A stretch of 64,000 nucleotides of DNA from Excoecaria cochinchinensis (Eukaryota; Streptophyta; Magnoliopsida; Malpighiales; Euphorbiaceae): positions 33,867,001-33,931,000 of the forward strand of contig CANTUQ010000004.1 in assembly GCA_947683425.1 (NCBI GenBank), in the 5' to 3' direction. Both the position numbers and the translations under genes were made by a program. This document shows, in pieces, positions 48,384 through 58,492 of the stretch. The notes beneath the pieces were generated by a model, which worked only from the letters and a program-made list of their open reading frames with translations, was not told where the DNA came from and made no database searches. Each line of letters starts with the position of its first letter. The first letter of the stretch is position 1.

Positions 48384-51300
48384 GCTGAATCTATGCAACA
48401 AAAGCAGAATAAAGATCCATGAAATTCGGTAGCCTGTTCTTCTATCTGCTAAGGATTATCTTTAAGCCTCATTTCTCTATTAGAGTTTTTTTCTGTCTAG
48501 ATAAAACAATAGTATTGTATCTGAAAACCCTTCCATTTTCACTCTTTATTTTAATATCAGAATTGGTGGGAAGTAATAATTCAAAAACAAAATGAATTAT
48601 GTTTTATTTTTTAAATATTATATTTCTATGATATGTGCCAGTTGTTACATATTTCTTTGATATTTCATATGTATTATTATATCCATTGTTAAGTAACTAT
48701 AACAGGTTTGGGTCAAATTTCTGGGCGGGACCTAATTTTGCTACCTCTATGCACTACCATTATTAAGCATCTATAGCAATTCAGAGAAACTACTAAAATC
48801 ATAAAGTGTAATATTATCATGCTGAGTAATTTCCTCTTATTTATTCATTTTTCTTCTGCTTTTGGCTTATTAAGGAAAAAAAATGCCAATAAGTTAATGG
48901 TTCACATATTTTAGGAAAACTTGGAAGGATAGCACCTGGTAATTAATTTGAAGTCAAAACTCCCAGATCATGTTTAGCAATTAAAAACGAATACATCAGA
49001 TCCATGTATCTATGTATAGAACTAATAACAATAAAAGGATAATAATTCAGAAAATTTATAATTACAATAAACCTGGATTGATTTAGGATTCAATAACTTG
49101 CAAAGCAGCATACCCCCATCAATTTCTTTAGGCTTGTCGGACAATTGTCCCACAAGCCATTTCCCCTTGAAGTTGCCGACTTAAAGAAACTTGGTCTCTG
49201 TAAACCAATTTGAAACCCTGGAAAACATGGACTCAAGTAAAAATTCTTTTAACGGCATAATCTTTAAGTTCTCTAAACAGCATTACAACATTGCATCCTT
49301 ATCCTAACATGTTGGTTGGCCTATCTTACAATCTCTTTGAGAAAGAAATGCCAACTATATCAATCAAAATAGTAAATAAATATAACAAACAAATAAGTTG
49401 AGGATAATATAAGAAAATGAAATCAAATAACTATATCAATCAAAATAGCATGCAGTCATTTCTCCAATTGCTTAAATTTACAAAAATGCTTGACCAATCT
49501 TACAACAATATAATCGATCATATAACAAACTATAGAATAAGAAACCACAGGGCAGTGAAAAAAATAACTATTGAGAAAAATTTAATGCAGAATCCTTTTA
49601 AAAATATCATCATCTTGAAAACCAAAAAACTCATTGGATAAATCATCAATGGTGTCATGTCCAAATCTCCAATAAGCCCCATATCTGGATAGCTATGGAG
49701 ATTCATTCCTCTTGTTAATGTTACAAGAAAAAGAATTGCAGTCAAAAGGAACAAGTATACTAAGCAAAATATCCCGGATAGGAATTTCAGAATCACTGCC
49801 AGGGTCAAAAGGATACCAAACCATTTTTTTTTAATTCAAATCATAGAAAGTTCATAAAGAGCAGAATAATCTAACACATTAATGGGCTTACCTGACATGA
49901 CAAGCTTTCCACTGGCAGTGGCATCAACACCAACCTACTAATGGAACCAAAACAATTGAAATGCAAATAGAGCACAAAACATGTGAAAACAACACAAGCA
50001 AGCACCTGGCTGAGAAAGGAACTGAAAGACCTGGCAACATAACATTTTGTCTAACTTGAATAATAAAGCAAAGACCAAGGAAAGCAGAATCTTTATCTAT
50101 AGGTTATGATAAAAATTTTGACTGATATGGGCTTTTACCAACTAGGAAAAGCTGCAATAGCATTAGGCAGGCTATCAGCTCTTATGTAGGTTTGGATTTA
50201 TCATGCGGTTAAAGAGGGTTAAACCCGTAACTGCTCGTGGCGAGCCCAAATTAAATCATTTTGATTAGTTTCAGGGCTTTTAAAAAATTTTGTTGGGGAA
50301 TTTATCAGTTAAAACCCCCAACAGTGCTCATTAGTTTCTTTGGGGATTAGTTTCTTTGTATTGATTTAACATAGTAAATAAAAATACAATAGCATTCACT
50401 TTCCATCTCATTGTGATAATTTATATCCTTAATAAATATGAAGAGATGAATTTATACACCTAATATGCTAAATTCATCATTCAATAACTTGCCATGGCAT
50501 ATATTTACAAATTATATATTTGGAAGGCCATGAAGATGCAGATATCATTTACACATTACTAAAGGACATCGGAATAAGAAACTTAGAGTTCATGATAGGA
50601 TCTTTTCATTATTCCTTTTCTATCCAAGATATAAATACTAGCCCTATACTCATACTTGGGCTTCAAAGTGGTTAGAGCAACTCCATAAAGGGAATTGAAT
50701 AGATCATAAATTCCTAAGCATAACCAAAAACCACAGGCATAAGATTGTGAAGTTCCTTTCAACGGAAATTAAGTTAAATACCCACATATAAGGGAAAAGG
50801 CAGACAATAGAAATTATATGAAAAGATGAGGAAAAAAGGAAACTTTAACTGAACTCAGCATATATAGAATAGCTGGAAACAAATAGTACTGCATTGTAGC
50901 TTTCGTTGCTCTCAGCCTCCATATGCGGCCATAGCTTCTTAAACAGAGACAAGAAAAAGAAATTAATGGAGATAAAAAAGGAATGAAAGAGAATATTCAA
51001 TTGATATAGACATTTATGCAAACCCAGAAAAGTAGCAGATACGATTTTGAAATCAAAAAATCAGAATATCAGAAATACCCAAAAAAATTTAGCAGGGGAT
51101 AGCTTCCGAAGAAATGAGAACAAAAATAAAACCAAATTACTTACCCATTTTACGTGATAGATTATCCTAACAGAAATGCAAATCCTCAAAACATCTCAGA
51201 GTTGGTATGCCCTATTTTCCTATTCGACGGGAAGATGAGAAGATTAGAAATAAATAGATATTCAACTGGTATCAAGAGAGAAGAGAAAGAAGGGTTTTTT

Positions 51301-51639
51301 CAATTTCTCACCTGTAATCACCAATTGCACGTCGCCCTAGACTGATTAAACCAACAAATATTAAATCTAGATCTTGCAAACCCAAGAAAATTGAAGCAGC
51401 TATGGCATAAACGAAGCGATTGCTTCTACTACAACTGCCATTTCTATTAGGTTTAGTTTAGGTTTGGAAGATCAGAAAAGGATTTGCATTTTTTGTTATT
51501 TTTTCATCTTCTGGGTTTACTGTTTTATGATTTTTTTTCATCTTAGTTTTGCGTGGGTATGGCAGTTTTGTGTTTTTTTTACGAAATAATGAATAATTAT
51601 TTTGGAGCTAAGACTAATAGAAGTCCCGCCAATTTTCCT
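48384..51639. other. CACTA interior with possible exon pieces on the minus strand
   Basis: No long open frame. On the minus strand, splice-like signals flank short readable pieces: about 49925-49890 (VGVDATASGKLVMS, then GTAAGC), about 49220-49090 (a KGKWLVGQLSDKPKEIDGG frame preceded by TTTTCCAG), and a CAG|GTGAGA donor near 51320. I do not recognise the protein. They may be parts of a second captured gene read right to left, or chance. Confidence 0.3.
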
Positions 51640-51800
51640 AGACAGTAACGACCGGATTCATAGTGTTTCAACGATCGGATTTTAAACCCTTCGTTAAATG
51701 GTAATAAAATTTAATAACTAACGACCGGATTTATTTTCTTTCGCTATTGGTATATTTTTACGATCGAATTTTTATCCACTCGCTAAATTTTGGTCGTTAA
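51640..51800. repeat. CACTA right subterminal repeats
   Basis: Words AACGACCGGATT, ACGATCGGATTTT and CGACCGGATTTATTTTCTTTCGCTA-like units, mirroring the left end. They end at the terminal repeat TTTTCTTGTAGTG. Confidence 0.82.
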
Positions 51801-51823
51801 AAATCAATTTTCTTGTAGTGATT

Positions 51824-53155
51824 TGGAGGCATTACCTGTATGGAGAGAAATGCTACATCTATACAGATCATAAGAGTTTGAAATATTGCTCACCCAGAAG
51901 GAGCTCAATCTTAGACAGAGGCGTTGGTTGGAGTTGATTAAAGATTATGACTATTTCATCAACTACCATCTAGGAAAAGCGAATGTAGTGGCTGATGCAC
52001 TCAGCAGAAAGTTTATGTCAAGTAATTTGAATGTTTTAAATGAATGTGTTTAAAGTGATTAATAAGTGTAAATGACTAATGATAGTGTTTGTAGCTCTTC
52101 GGGCTATAAATGTCAATCTAATGAAATCCAAGTGAAGCCTGACTTTATACAGCAAGTGAAGGCAGCCTAGAAGCAAGATGAGTGATTGGTGGCCATTAAA
52201 AGCAAGGTTAAAGATTGCAACAGGATTGATTATTCTCTGAGTGATGATGGCATCCTCTACTATAGGAAATGGCTATGTGTCCCAAATCAGGAGGAATTAA
52301 AGAAAAGCATCCTTTCTGAAGCTCAACACAGTAGCTATGCAATGCATCCTAGCGATAACAAGATGTACTAGGATTTGAAAGCTTGTTATTAGTGGCCAGG
52401 TATAAAGCGTGTTGTGATCGAGTTTGTGGGCAAGTGTTTAATATATCAGCAAGTTAAAGTAAAGCACCAGGTTCCATCAGGTTTACTTCAGCCGATCTCA
52501 ATACCAGAATGGAAATGGGATAGAGTGACCATGGATTTTGTTACCGAATTTCCTGTAACTCAAAGGAAGCATGATGTTGTGTGGGTAATCATTGAAAGAC
52601 TCACCATGTCTGCTCATTTCTTGCTAATACGGATGGATTTTCCTTTGACTAAGCTAGCAGAGATCTACATCAATGAGATAGTGAGATTGCACAGAGTGCC
52701 TTCATCCATTATTTCTGATAGAGATCCTAGGTTCACCTCACAGTTCTGGAAAAAGTTTCAAGAAGCTTTGGGATCTAGACTCCACTTCAGAATAGCATTC
52801 CACCCTCACACAGATGGTCAGTTGGAACAGGTGATTTTGGTGCTTGAAGATATGTTGCGATGCTGTGTGTTAGAGTTTAGTAGTAGTTGGGAGAGATAAT
52901 TGTCTTTGGTAGAGTTCGCTTATAACAATAGCTACCAGTCCAGCATTAAAATGGCACCTTACGAAGCACTTTATGGAAGGAAGTGTAGAACTCCTTTGTG
53001 CTGGACAAAATTGAGTGAAAAAAGGTTAGTAGGGTCTAATTTGATCTGTGATATGGAGGAAAAAGTGCGAGTCATTAAAGATAGATTGAAGGAAGCTGTG
53101 GATCGCTAGAGATCTTATGCAGATTTGAAAAGAAAAGATATAGAATTCCAGGTCG
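51824..53155 (+). pseudogene. pol: RNase H end and integrase of plus-strand Tekay-type element (broken)
   Basis: Resumes directly after the CACTA duplication with the RNase H end (YIYTDHKSLK) and LGKANVVADALSRK. Several stops lie between 52050 and 52185 and at 52370 and 52392. Integrase: LCVPNQEELKKSIL, CLIYQQ (Tyr in place of Cys, as in the minus-strand element), TMDFVTEFPVTQRKHD, SDRDPRFTSQFWKK and DGQLEQV, so the D-D-E residues remain. A stop at 52897 precedes SLVEFAYNNSYQSS and ALYGRKCRTPLCW. The sequence departs from pol at about 53155, right after EFQVG, where the integrase C-terminus and chromodomain should follow. Confidence 0.88.
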
Positions 53156-54021
53156 GAGGACGCCGCACGCGCCAACACACGCCAAGGAAGAGAGAGCAGA
53201 TGCGCCCCACATGCAGCACGCGCTCTCACATGCATCTCCCTCGGTTTCGCCACGTGGTAACACCACATAGCTCCACGTGTCGCCACCTCATCTACGTCCG
53301 CCACGTGTCAACACCCTATTCGTCCACATGGTGAACACGTGGCGCTAGTGACACATCACCTATGACACATGGATGACACGTGGCATGGTACCATTGGGCC
53401 ACGTGTCATTGATGCCACGTCATCACTGACATCTGGCTTGACACGTGGCACCACCTCAGTTGTCCACGTGTCACACCTTGGTTTAGCCACGTGTCAACCC
53501 CACCATATGCCACGTGGCATGGCCTCTGCCATCCACGTAGCGCTCAGCCATTGGGCCATGTGTGTCATCGCCATGTGGCATAGTCGCCGCTGCCCACGTG
53601 TCGATCTCCCATTGGGCCATGTATCTCCAGTGACGCATCACTGGAGACACGTGGCGTCGCGCATGTGAGCCACCGCTCACGCGTACAGGCCAGTCGTATG
53701 TAGCATGTGTGATGCACGCGCTGCCCTCCCGGCGGTTTCTGGAGCTCCAATTTCGTCCGGTGGGGGGTTTTCTGGGTCTTTGAATTCAATACTGAGGTCA
53801 AAAATTAAAAATTCTGACTTCTAGTTATGCGTTTTGAACACTCATGTTCGTCCCCTCAAATCATAGTGTACACGTACACAATTTTCGAGCCGCAATATAT
53901 ACACATATGTGTTATTCACACAAAAAATAAATTTTGTTGTGTTTTATACATCCTAAATCTAATAATTTTACACATAAAATTTTAGATCTATTTAGCCATA
54001 TGCCAGGACGCAAAAACAACA
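53156..54021 (-). other. Leader of a minus-strand Copia-like element, with CACGTG cluster
   Basis: On the minus strand this follows the PBS at 54033-54022. 54020-53760 is AT-rich leader, then a GC-richer stretch to 53156. The short frames here (53026-53801) are out-of-phase readings of the repeated CACGTG words and are not genes. The junction with pol at about 53155 has no visible target duplication. Confidence 0.45.
53251..53653. repeat. Cluster of twelve CACGTG boxes
   Basis: Twelve exact CACGTG hexamers in about 400 bases (starting at 53251, 53274, 53302, 53336, 53377, 53400, 53442, 53465, 53488, 53511, 53595, 53648), mostly in the forms CCACGTGTCA or ACACGTGGCA, plus near misses such as CCATGTGGCA. 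Spacing is often 23 bases, so it is a decayed minisatellite. CACGTG is the G-box/ABRE core bound by plant bZIP and bHLH factors. A regulatory role is inferred. Confidence 0.85.
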
Positions 54022-54033
54022 GCTCTGATACCA
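54022..54033 (-). other. Primer binding site, initiator tRNA-Met (Copia-like)
   Basis: TGGTATCAGAGC on the minus strand, a perfect match, one base from an LTR end reading TTCA. The close spacing fits Copia-type elements better than the 5-base spacer of the Tekay elements here. Confidence 0.8.
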
Positions 54034-54234
54034 ATGAAGGATGAAAATTATAACAAATATAATTTAATGGAGGTATCATAATAAATTATACCTACCTTTT
54101 GTAGTGCAGAAACTCGTTGCGAAAGCGTCTACAAGGACCCCATTTGTTTTTGGTTACTGGCCTGGCTTTTATCCACATGCGATATAACAGCAGCTATTTC
54201 ACAATCTAAAAGCTCCTGAAAGATTAAGACAAAA

Positions 54235-56937
54235 TGTAACACCCTGATACCTTCTGTTGGAAGGATACCGGAGCGCCACCACAACACTCACGCAAAAACA
54301 TACATACATAACAGCGGAAGCAACAATAAAATAATAAACTATTCAATACTCACAAAATTACATAAAGATCATCCTTAATTACTTTACATAATAATTAAAT
54401 AAAATACAGAATGATATACAAAATTAAACACTCACTCACGAACATACATTTCAGTGGAAGCATACACTATACACTAATCATAAAAGAAACTTAAACATAT
54501 ATATATAATTCAAAATATAATTACATTATCCAAAATTACATCTGAATCCTTATAACAAAAATACATATACAGAATTATAGGAGCAGAATACAAAATAAAG
54601 CACTTCTAACTCCTATGTGAACCCTGCAGATGCACAACGCGAACCAAAACTGAACCTGCCGCCTACAAGGAAAAATAACCCGTGCTAAGCGATAACGCTT
54701 GGTGGGGAGGGACAAAAACAGACAGAAACAAGTACACTAAATAGGAATACAATAAGTCATGCAAACATGAATACGTTACATACTGAAATACTCACCATGG
54801 CAACACACGAGATATCACATGCATAATATACCAGAATCATATCAAAACATAATCACTATATCAAGCCACTCATAATTATAACACTGCACTGAACAATTAT
54901 AACACTGCACTGAACAATTATAAGACTACACTGAACATACACTTACACAACTCAAACCTTAGCCTGAACCTCACTAGCTGTGGATACGGGAGCACTACAC
55001 GATAGAGGATACTGCGAACAGTATCAATTGTGAGAGACCGAAGCCTCGATCACACACTACACGGGAGACCGAAGCCTCAAAAACACTTTTGGGCCCGAAG
55101 GCAAGGGGGAGACTGAAGTCTCAAAACATTTTATCACTGCACGAAAAATGACCATCTTGGAGGTCGGCCGAATGACCCAAATGGGGCCTACATAGGCAGC
55201 TGCACTCATATATCCCTTTATAAGCATGCTTATCTATCCACTACCATGAGACTTCAGGCTCAACTCACTCACTTAGAATATAACACTAGACACTTCCATA
55301 ACCCAAAGTCATATCACTGGAAGACAGTACTCACTAAACATTCACTAGACAGTATTAAAAGCACAAGCCAAAAAACTAGCATAATAATAATCATTCACTC
55401 AGTTCTAAAATAATAGCATTGACAGGGCATAATTAAATACACGAGCCATAAAATAGCAAGAAACCATGCAAAGTGAGATAAGAAAAATAGATTAGAAAAT
55501 AGGGCAAAAAATAGGGTTTACTGTCGCGATCACAACAAGAAGTTGTGCTCGCGACAGAAGCTAGGTGCGCTGCAGGAAATGAGGCCAATTGCACGATTCG
55601 TGCTCTTGTGCACGACTCGTGCACAGGAGCACGAATCATGCACTTGTGCATGACTCGTGCTCAACGTCCACGATTCATGCACTTGTGCACGTCTCGTGCA
55701 CAGGAAAAGCACAGTCGGGCACAAGAGCACGACTCGTGCTCATTGTGCACGACTCGTGCACAGAAAGGCAATTCCCATCCCTCCGAGTCGTGTCCTCCAC
55801 TATCCAGAGAGCATTTACATGGGGGTAAGGCCTACCTTTACCGCTATGTAACTCGACGAACCAACAAATTACTAATCCATAATGCAATTACACGGAGGTA
55901 TGGAGATCCCTTACCACCGTGTAACTCATTCCTGCCCAGATTTTTTAGAAAACTCATTTCATTCAAAAACCCAACATCCTCATCTCATGCAATAATTCTT
56001 ACCTTAGCACTCAATTGCCTCCTAGACATGCTCATTAACATAATTAACACAATAATCATACACTATCTCAAGATTAACACAACCATGCACAAACCCAGAA
56101 ATTCATCTACATCACATGCTCATATTTTTCAACAACACATACAATTATCAATATAACACTAGCATTTAAACCCATATTCACTACCTCACTAACACATGCA
56201 TATTCTCAAGCAAATCACTCAAGTTTCCAGAATTTAAACAACACAAACCATACACTCAATCCAAGATGAGAATTAGGGCAGACAAATCACACTACACAAA
56301 ACTAGAAATAACTCCCAAACCTAGAAAACTTGCAGCTCAAATCCTCTATCTTCAAGAATCCACTTCCTACCCTTTACTCTTCTTCTAATCACCCAAATCT
56401 CGCACAAACAAACCCAAAAATTCTTAATCCAAAACCCTAGATTTCCAAAAATCAGAAGTAAAACTAGAAGGAGAAGAAGATCAACTACAAGCAACTAAAA
56501 TCAGGCACTTACCTCTTCAATCTTGCTCCCAAACTCTACCAAATCAACTCTAACTCACACAAAACCAAGAGAGGAAGAGCAAGAAACGGGAAAGGAGAAA
56601 AGAAAAGAGAGAAGGAGAAGGAGAAGAGGGCAGAAACATGAACATCTGCCCTTCTCTCTCTCTTCTTTTCCTTTTCTTCTTTCTCATTAAATGCCCACAC
56701 CAACCATGCCACTTGTCCACTTCCTAATGGTCCACTTGTCATGATCCTATTGAACCCAAGATCCATCTTTGACTAACTCTTCATCAAGGCACCATACACA
56801 ACACACACTAGATAAATTCCTCACTTAACACTTAATCCTTAATTATCCAAATTCCCACATGCGCAAATTACCGAAAATACCCCCTACTTTCCGACTTATC
56901 TTGCGAATTCCAACTAGGCCCTTTTTGGATTGTTACA
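54235..56937 (-). mobile_element. Solo LTR, Tekay-type, 2.7 kb
   Basis: Begins TGTAACACCCTG and ends TTTGGATTGTTACA, flanked by CAAAA at 54230-54234 and 56938-56942. Minus orientation: dyad array 55521-55926, GCATGC module 55221-55243, hairpin 54685-54702 (one arm changed to CTTGG), 3' end at 54235. A triple direct repeat AACAATTATAA(C)ACTGCACTG lies at 54875-54935. GA-rich leader at 56560-56640. The 203-residue frame 55545-56156 is a reading of the palindrome array and is not a gene. Confidence 0.92.
55521..55926. repeat. Mixed dyad array with three motif types
   Basis: (1) CTGTCGCGA..TCGCGACAG long dyad at 55521-55559 with CACAAC/GTTGTG inner arms. (2) Series of GCACGACTCGTGC-type units from about 55592 to 55770. 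(3) Two TTTACATGGGGGTA..TACCGCTATGTAA and TTACACGGAGGTA..TACCACCGTGTAA dyads at 55811-55853 and 55885-55926. Types 1 and 2 occur in the solo LTR at 36481-40094, and type 3 is the sole array type of the minus-strand element at 27560-41461. Confidence 0.88.
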
Positions 56938-57173
56938 CAAAAACAAGCGTAAGTAGGAACGAGCAGCCTTACGGCGTATATGTTTTCTCGTTACCAAATA
57001 CTGAGATCTCCCATCTATTTATAGAGATCCTAAAAGCTAGAGACCTAACTCTAGTTTAACTCAGACTCTTTCTGGGATAGGATTTGGTAATCTTAATCAG
57101 ATTGAATTACTTAATTTTATCTGGATTTGAACTTTATCCAAATTAGAGTCATGGGCGTACCCAAACACTATCA

Positions 57174-57397
57174 AATAATAATAATAATAATAATAATAAT
57201 TAATTTTAACATAATTATTTAAAAATAATAATAATAATAACAAAAATAATAATAACTAAATTTTAACTCAACTATTTGATTATAATAATAACAATAATAA
57301 TAAACAATTCATTTTAACATAACTATTTAATAATAATAATAATAATAATTAACACAACTATTTAATAACAATTATAATTATAATAATAATAATAATA

Positions 57398-57457
<60 letters not shown>

Positions 57458-57498
57458 TAATAATTGACTAATAATAATACTAATTAACATAACTATTA

Positions 57499-57531
<33 letters not shown>

Positions 57532-57640
57532 TAACACAATAATTTAATAACAATTTTAATAATAATAATAATAATAAAGATAATTATTTAATAATACTAA
57601 TTAACATACCTATTAAATAATAATAATAATTAAATTTATA
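57174..57640. repeat. (AAT)n / (ATT)n compound microsatellite with inverted halves
   Basis: About 460 bases of AAT repeats with interruptions TTAACATAACTATTTAATAAT. At about 57382-57460 the phase flips from (AAT)n to (ATT)n, so a long perfect hairpin is possible. The poly-Asn frame here is an artefact. Confidence 0.93.
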
Positions 57641-58315
57641 ATTAAAAAAACCAAATAACTTACCTCACGCAGAATACCACCGCAGGAGCACACCGCCGGC
57701 AAAGCAAGGAGGCAGAGCGACCACAAGTGTCGGAACGGCAAGGAGAGGCGGAGATCCACGCGGCAACCGACGGAAGCTCGCTGGCGAGGGAGATCGGGGG
57801 GGGGGGGGGGGGGGGGGTGGGGGAAGGAAAACGGGGGAGGGAAGATCGGGGGAGAAAAGGAAGGAAAGGGGGAGGGGGGAAGGGGTAATCGGTGCTGAAG
57901 GGAAGGGGGAGGGGAGATCGGCGGCGGCAGGGAGGGCGAGATCGGTTCGAGGCTGGGAAGGGGGCAACAGTGCCACAGCCGTGGGGAAGATGGTGAGGCA
58001 GAGAGAGGAGGGAGGAGAAGAGAGAGGGGAGAGGAGAGAGAAATTTTTTAATTTTTATATTGATTTTAGCAACAGAATATTTATTCCATCGCTATTTTTA
58101 GCGATAGAATAATATTCAGTCGCCAAATTAATAAAATAAAATTTTTTAGCGACGAAAAATTTAATTCCGTCACTAAATTAAATTAATAATTTTTTTTTTT
58201 TTTAGCGACGGATTTTAAAATCCGTCGCTAATTTATGTCGTTAATTGTGGAGGAAATTATTGGTGCCATTTTTAGCAATGGAATTTATTTTCCACCGCTA
58301 TTTAGCGACGGAATT
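57641..58315 (-). mobile_element. CACTA-like fragment with GC-rich part
   Basis: 58040-58315 carries repeated inverted words TTAGCGACGGATTTTAAAAT, CCGTCGCTAA and TTTAGCGACGGAATT, the style of CACTA subterminal repeats, but no CACTACAAG end is seen. 57665-57976 is an unusual GC-rich, G/A-skewed block with a G run at 57789-57816. On the minus strand it has an open frame of 103 residues (MALLPPSQPRTDLALPAAAD…) that is Pro-rich and of unknown meaning. The G run may be an assembly problem. Family call tentative. Confidence 0.45.
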
Positions 58316-58492
58316 TATATGCATATACCCACATTAATCTATATCATATCATTTGATATCTTGTACACACATATGGCTTATCAAACAAGCCCACACTTCA
58401 TTATTCAATATATATATGTTCACATGGGTTAACACATTATAGTTCTCAATAAATTTGCCAAACTTAATTGAATTGTGTTCTTATACACTTTA
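58316..58492 (-). repeat. Left part of 3' LTR of third Tekay-type element
   Basis: AT-rich sequence that joins across the nested LTR to 60195. The exact left LTR boundary next to the CACTA-like fragment is not visible. It ends in the duplication CTTTA at 58488-58492. Confidence 0.45.

Larger units (their letters stand above)
45396..51820. mobile_element. CACTA (CMC/EnSpm) DNA transposon, 6.4 kb, probably non-autonomous
   Basis: Perfect terminal inverted repeats CACTACAAGAAAA / TTTTCTTGTAGTG, flanked by the 3-base duplication ATT (45393-45395, 51821-51823). Excising it rejoins the RNase H frame. Subterminal repeats with the word CCGGTCGTTAAA occur at both ends. No transposase (TNP2-like) or TNP1-like protein is recognisable. 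The interior holds a receptor-kinase gene fragment and possible further exon pieces. It would need transposase from another element. Confidence 0.95.
41462..53155 (+). mobile_element. Tekay-type Ty3/gypsy element, plus strand, degenerate, split by CACTA
   Basis: The end of a 5' LTR (…GGGTGTTACA at 42393), a 5-base spacer, tRNA-Met PBS, gag, zinc knuckle, protease, RT, RNase H and integrase core in order. It is cut off near 53155 before the integrase C-terminus and chromodomain, so no 3' LTR is present. The 5' LTR probably extends back through 27468-27559 and into 2931-5995 before the nested insertions. That makes it the oldest layer of the left 53 kb. Confidence 0.82.
54035..57173 (-). repeat. 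Copia-like 5' LTR (about 430 bp without insertion)
   Basis: On the plus strand the LTR runs from TGAAGGATG (54035) to AACACTATCA (57173), a TG..CA structure of 431 bases once the nested solo LTR (54235-56937) and its duplication are removed. A minus-strand TATA box (CTATAAATAG, about 57024-57014) lies in the right place. The short length and PBS position suggest Copia. No Copia pol is present to prove it. Confidence 0.6.

Noticed and set aside
53125..53801. Small overlapping frames rich in His, Arg and Thr
   Set aside because: Readings of the CACGTG minisatellite on both strands.
55545..56156. 203-residue open frame rich in Cys, His and Arg
   Set aside because: It is a reading of the GCACGACTCGTGC palindrome array in a solo LTR; several overlapping frames on both strands give similar repeats.
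57362..57553. Poly-Asn/poly-Tyr open frame
   Set aside because: Artefact of the AAT/ATT microsatellite.
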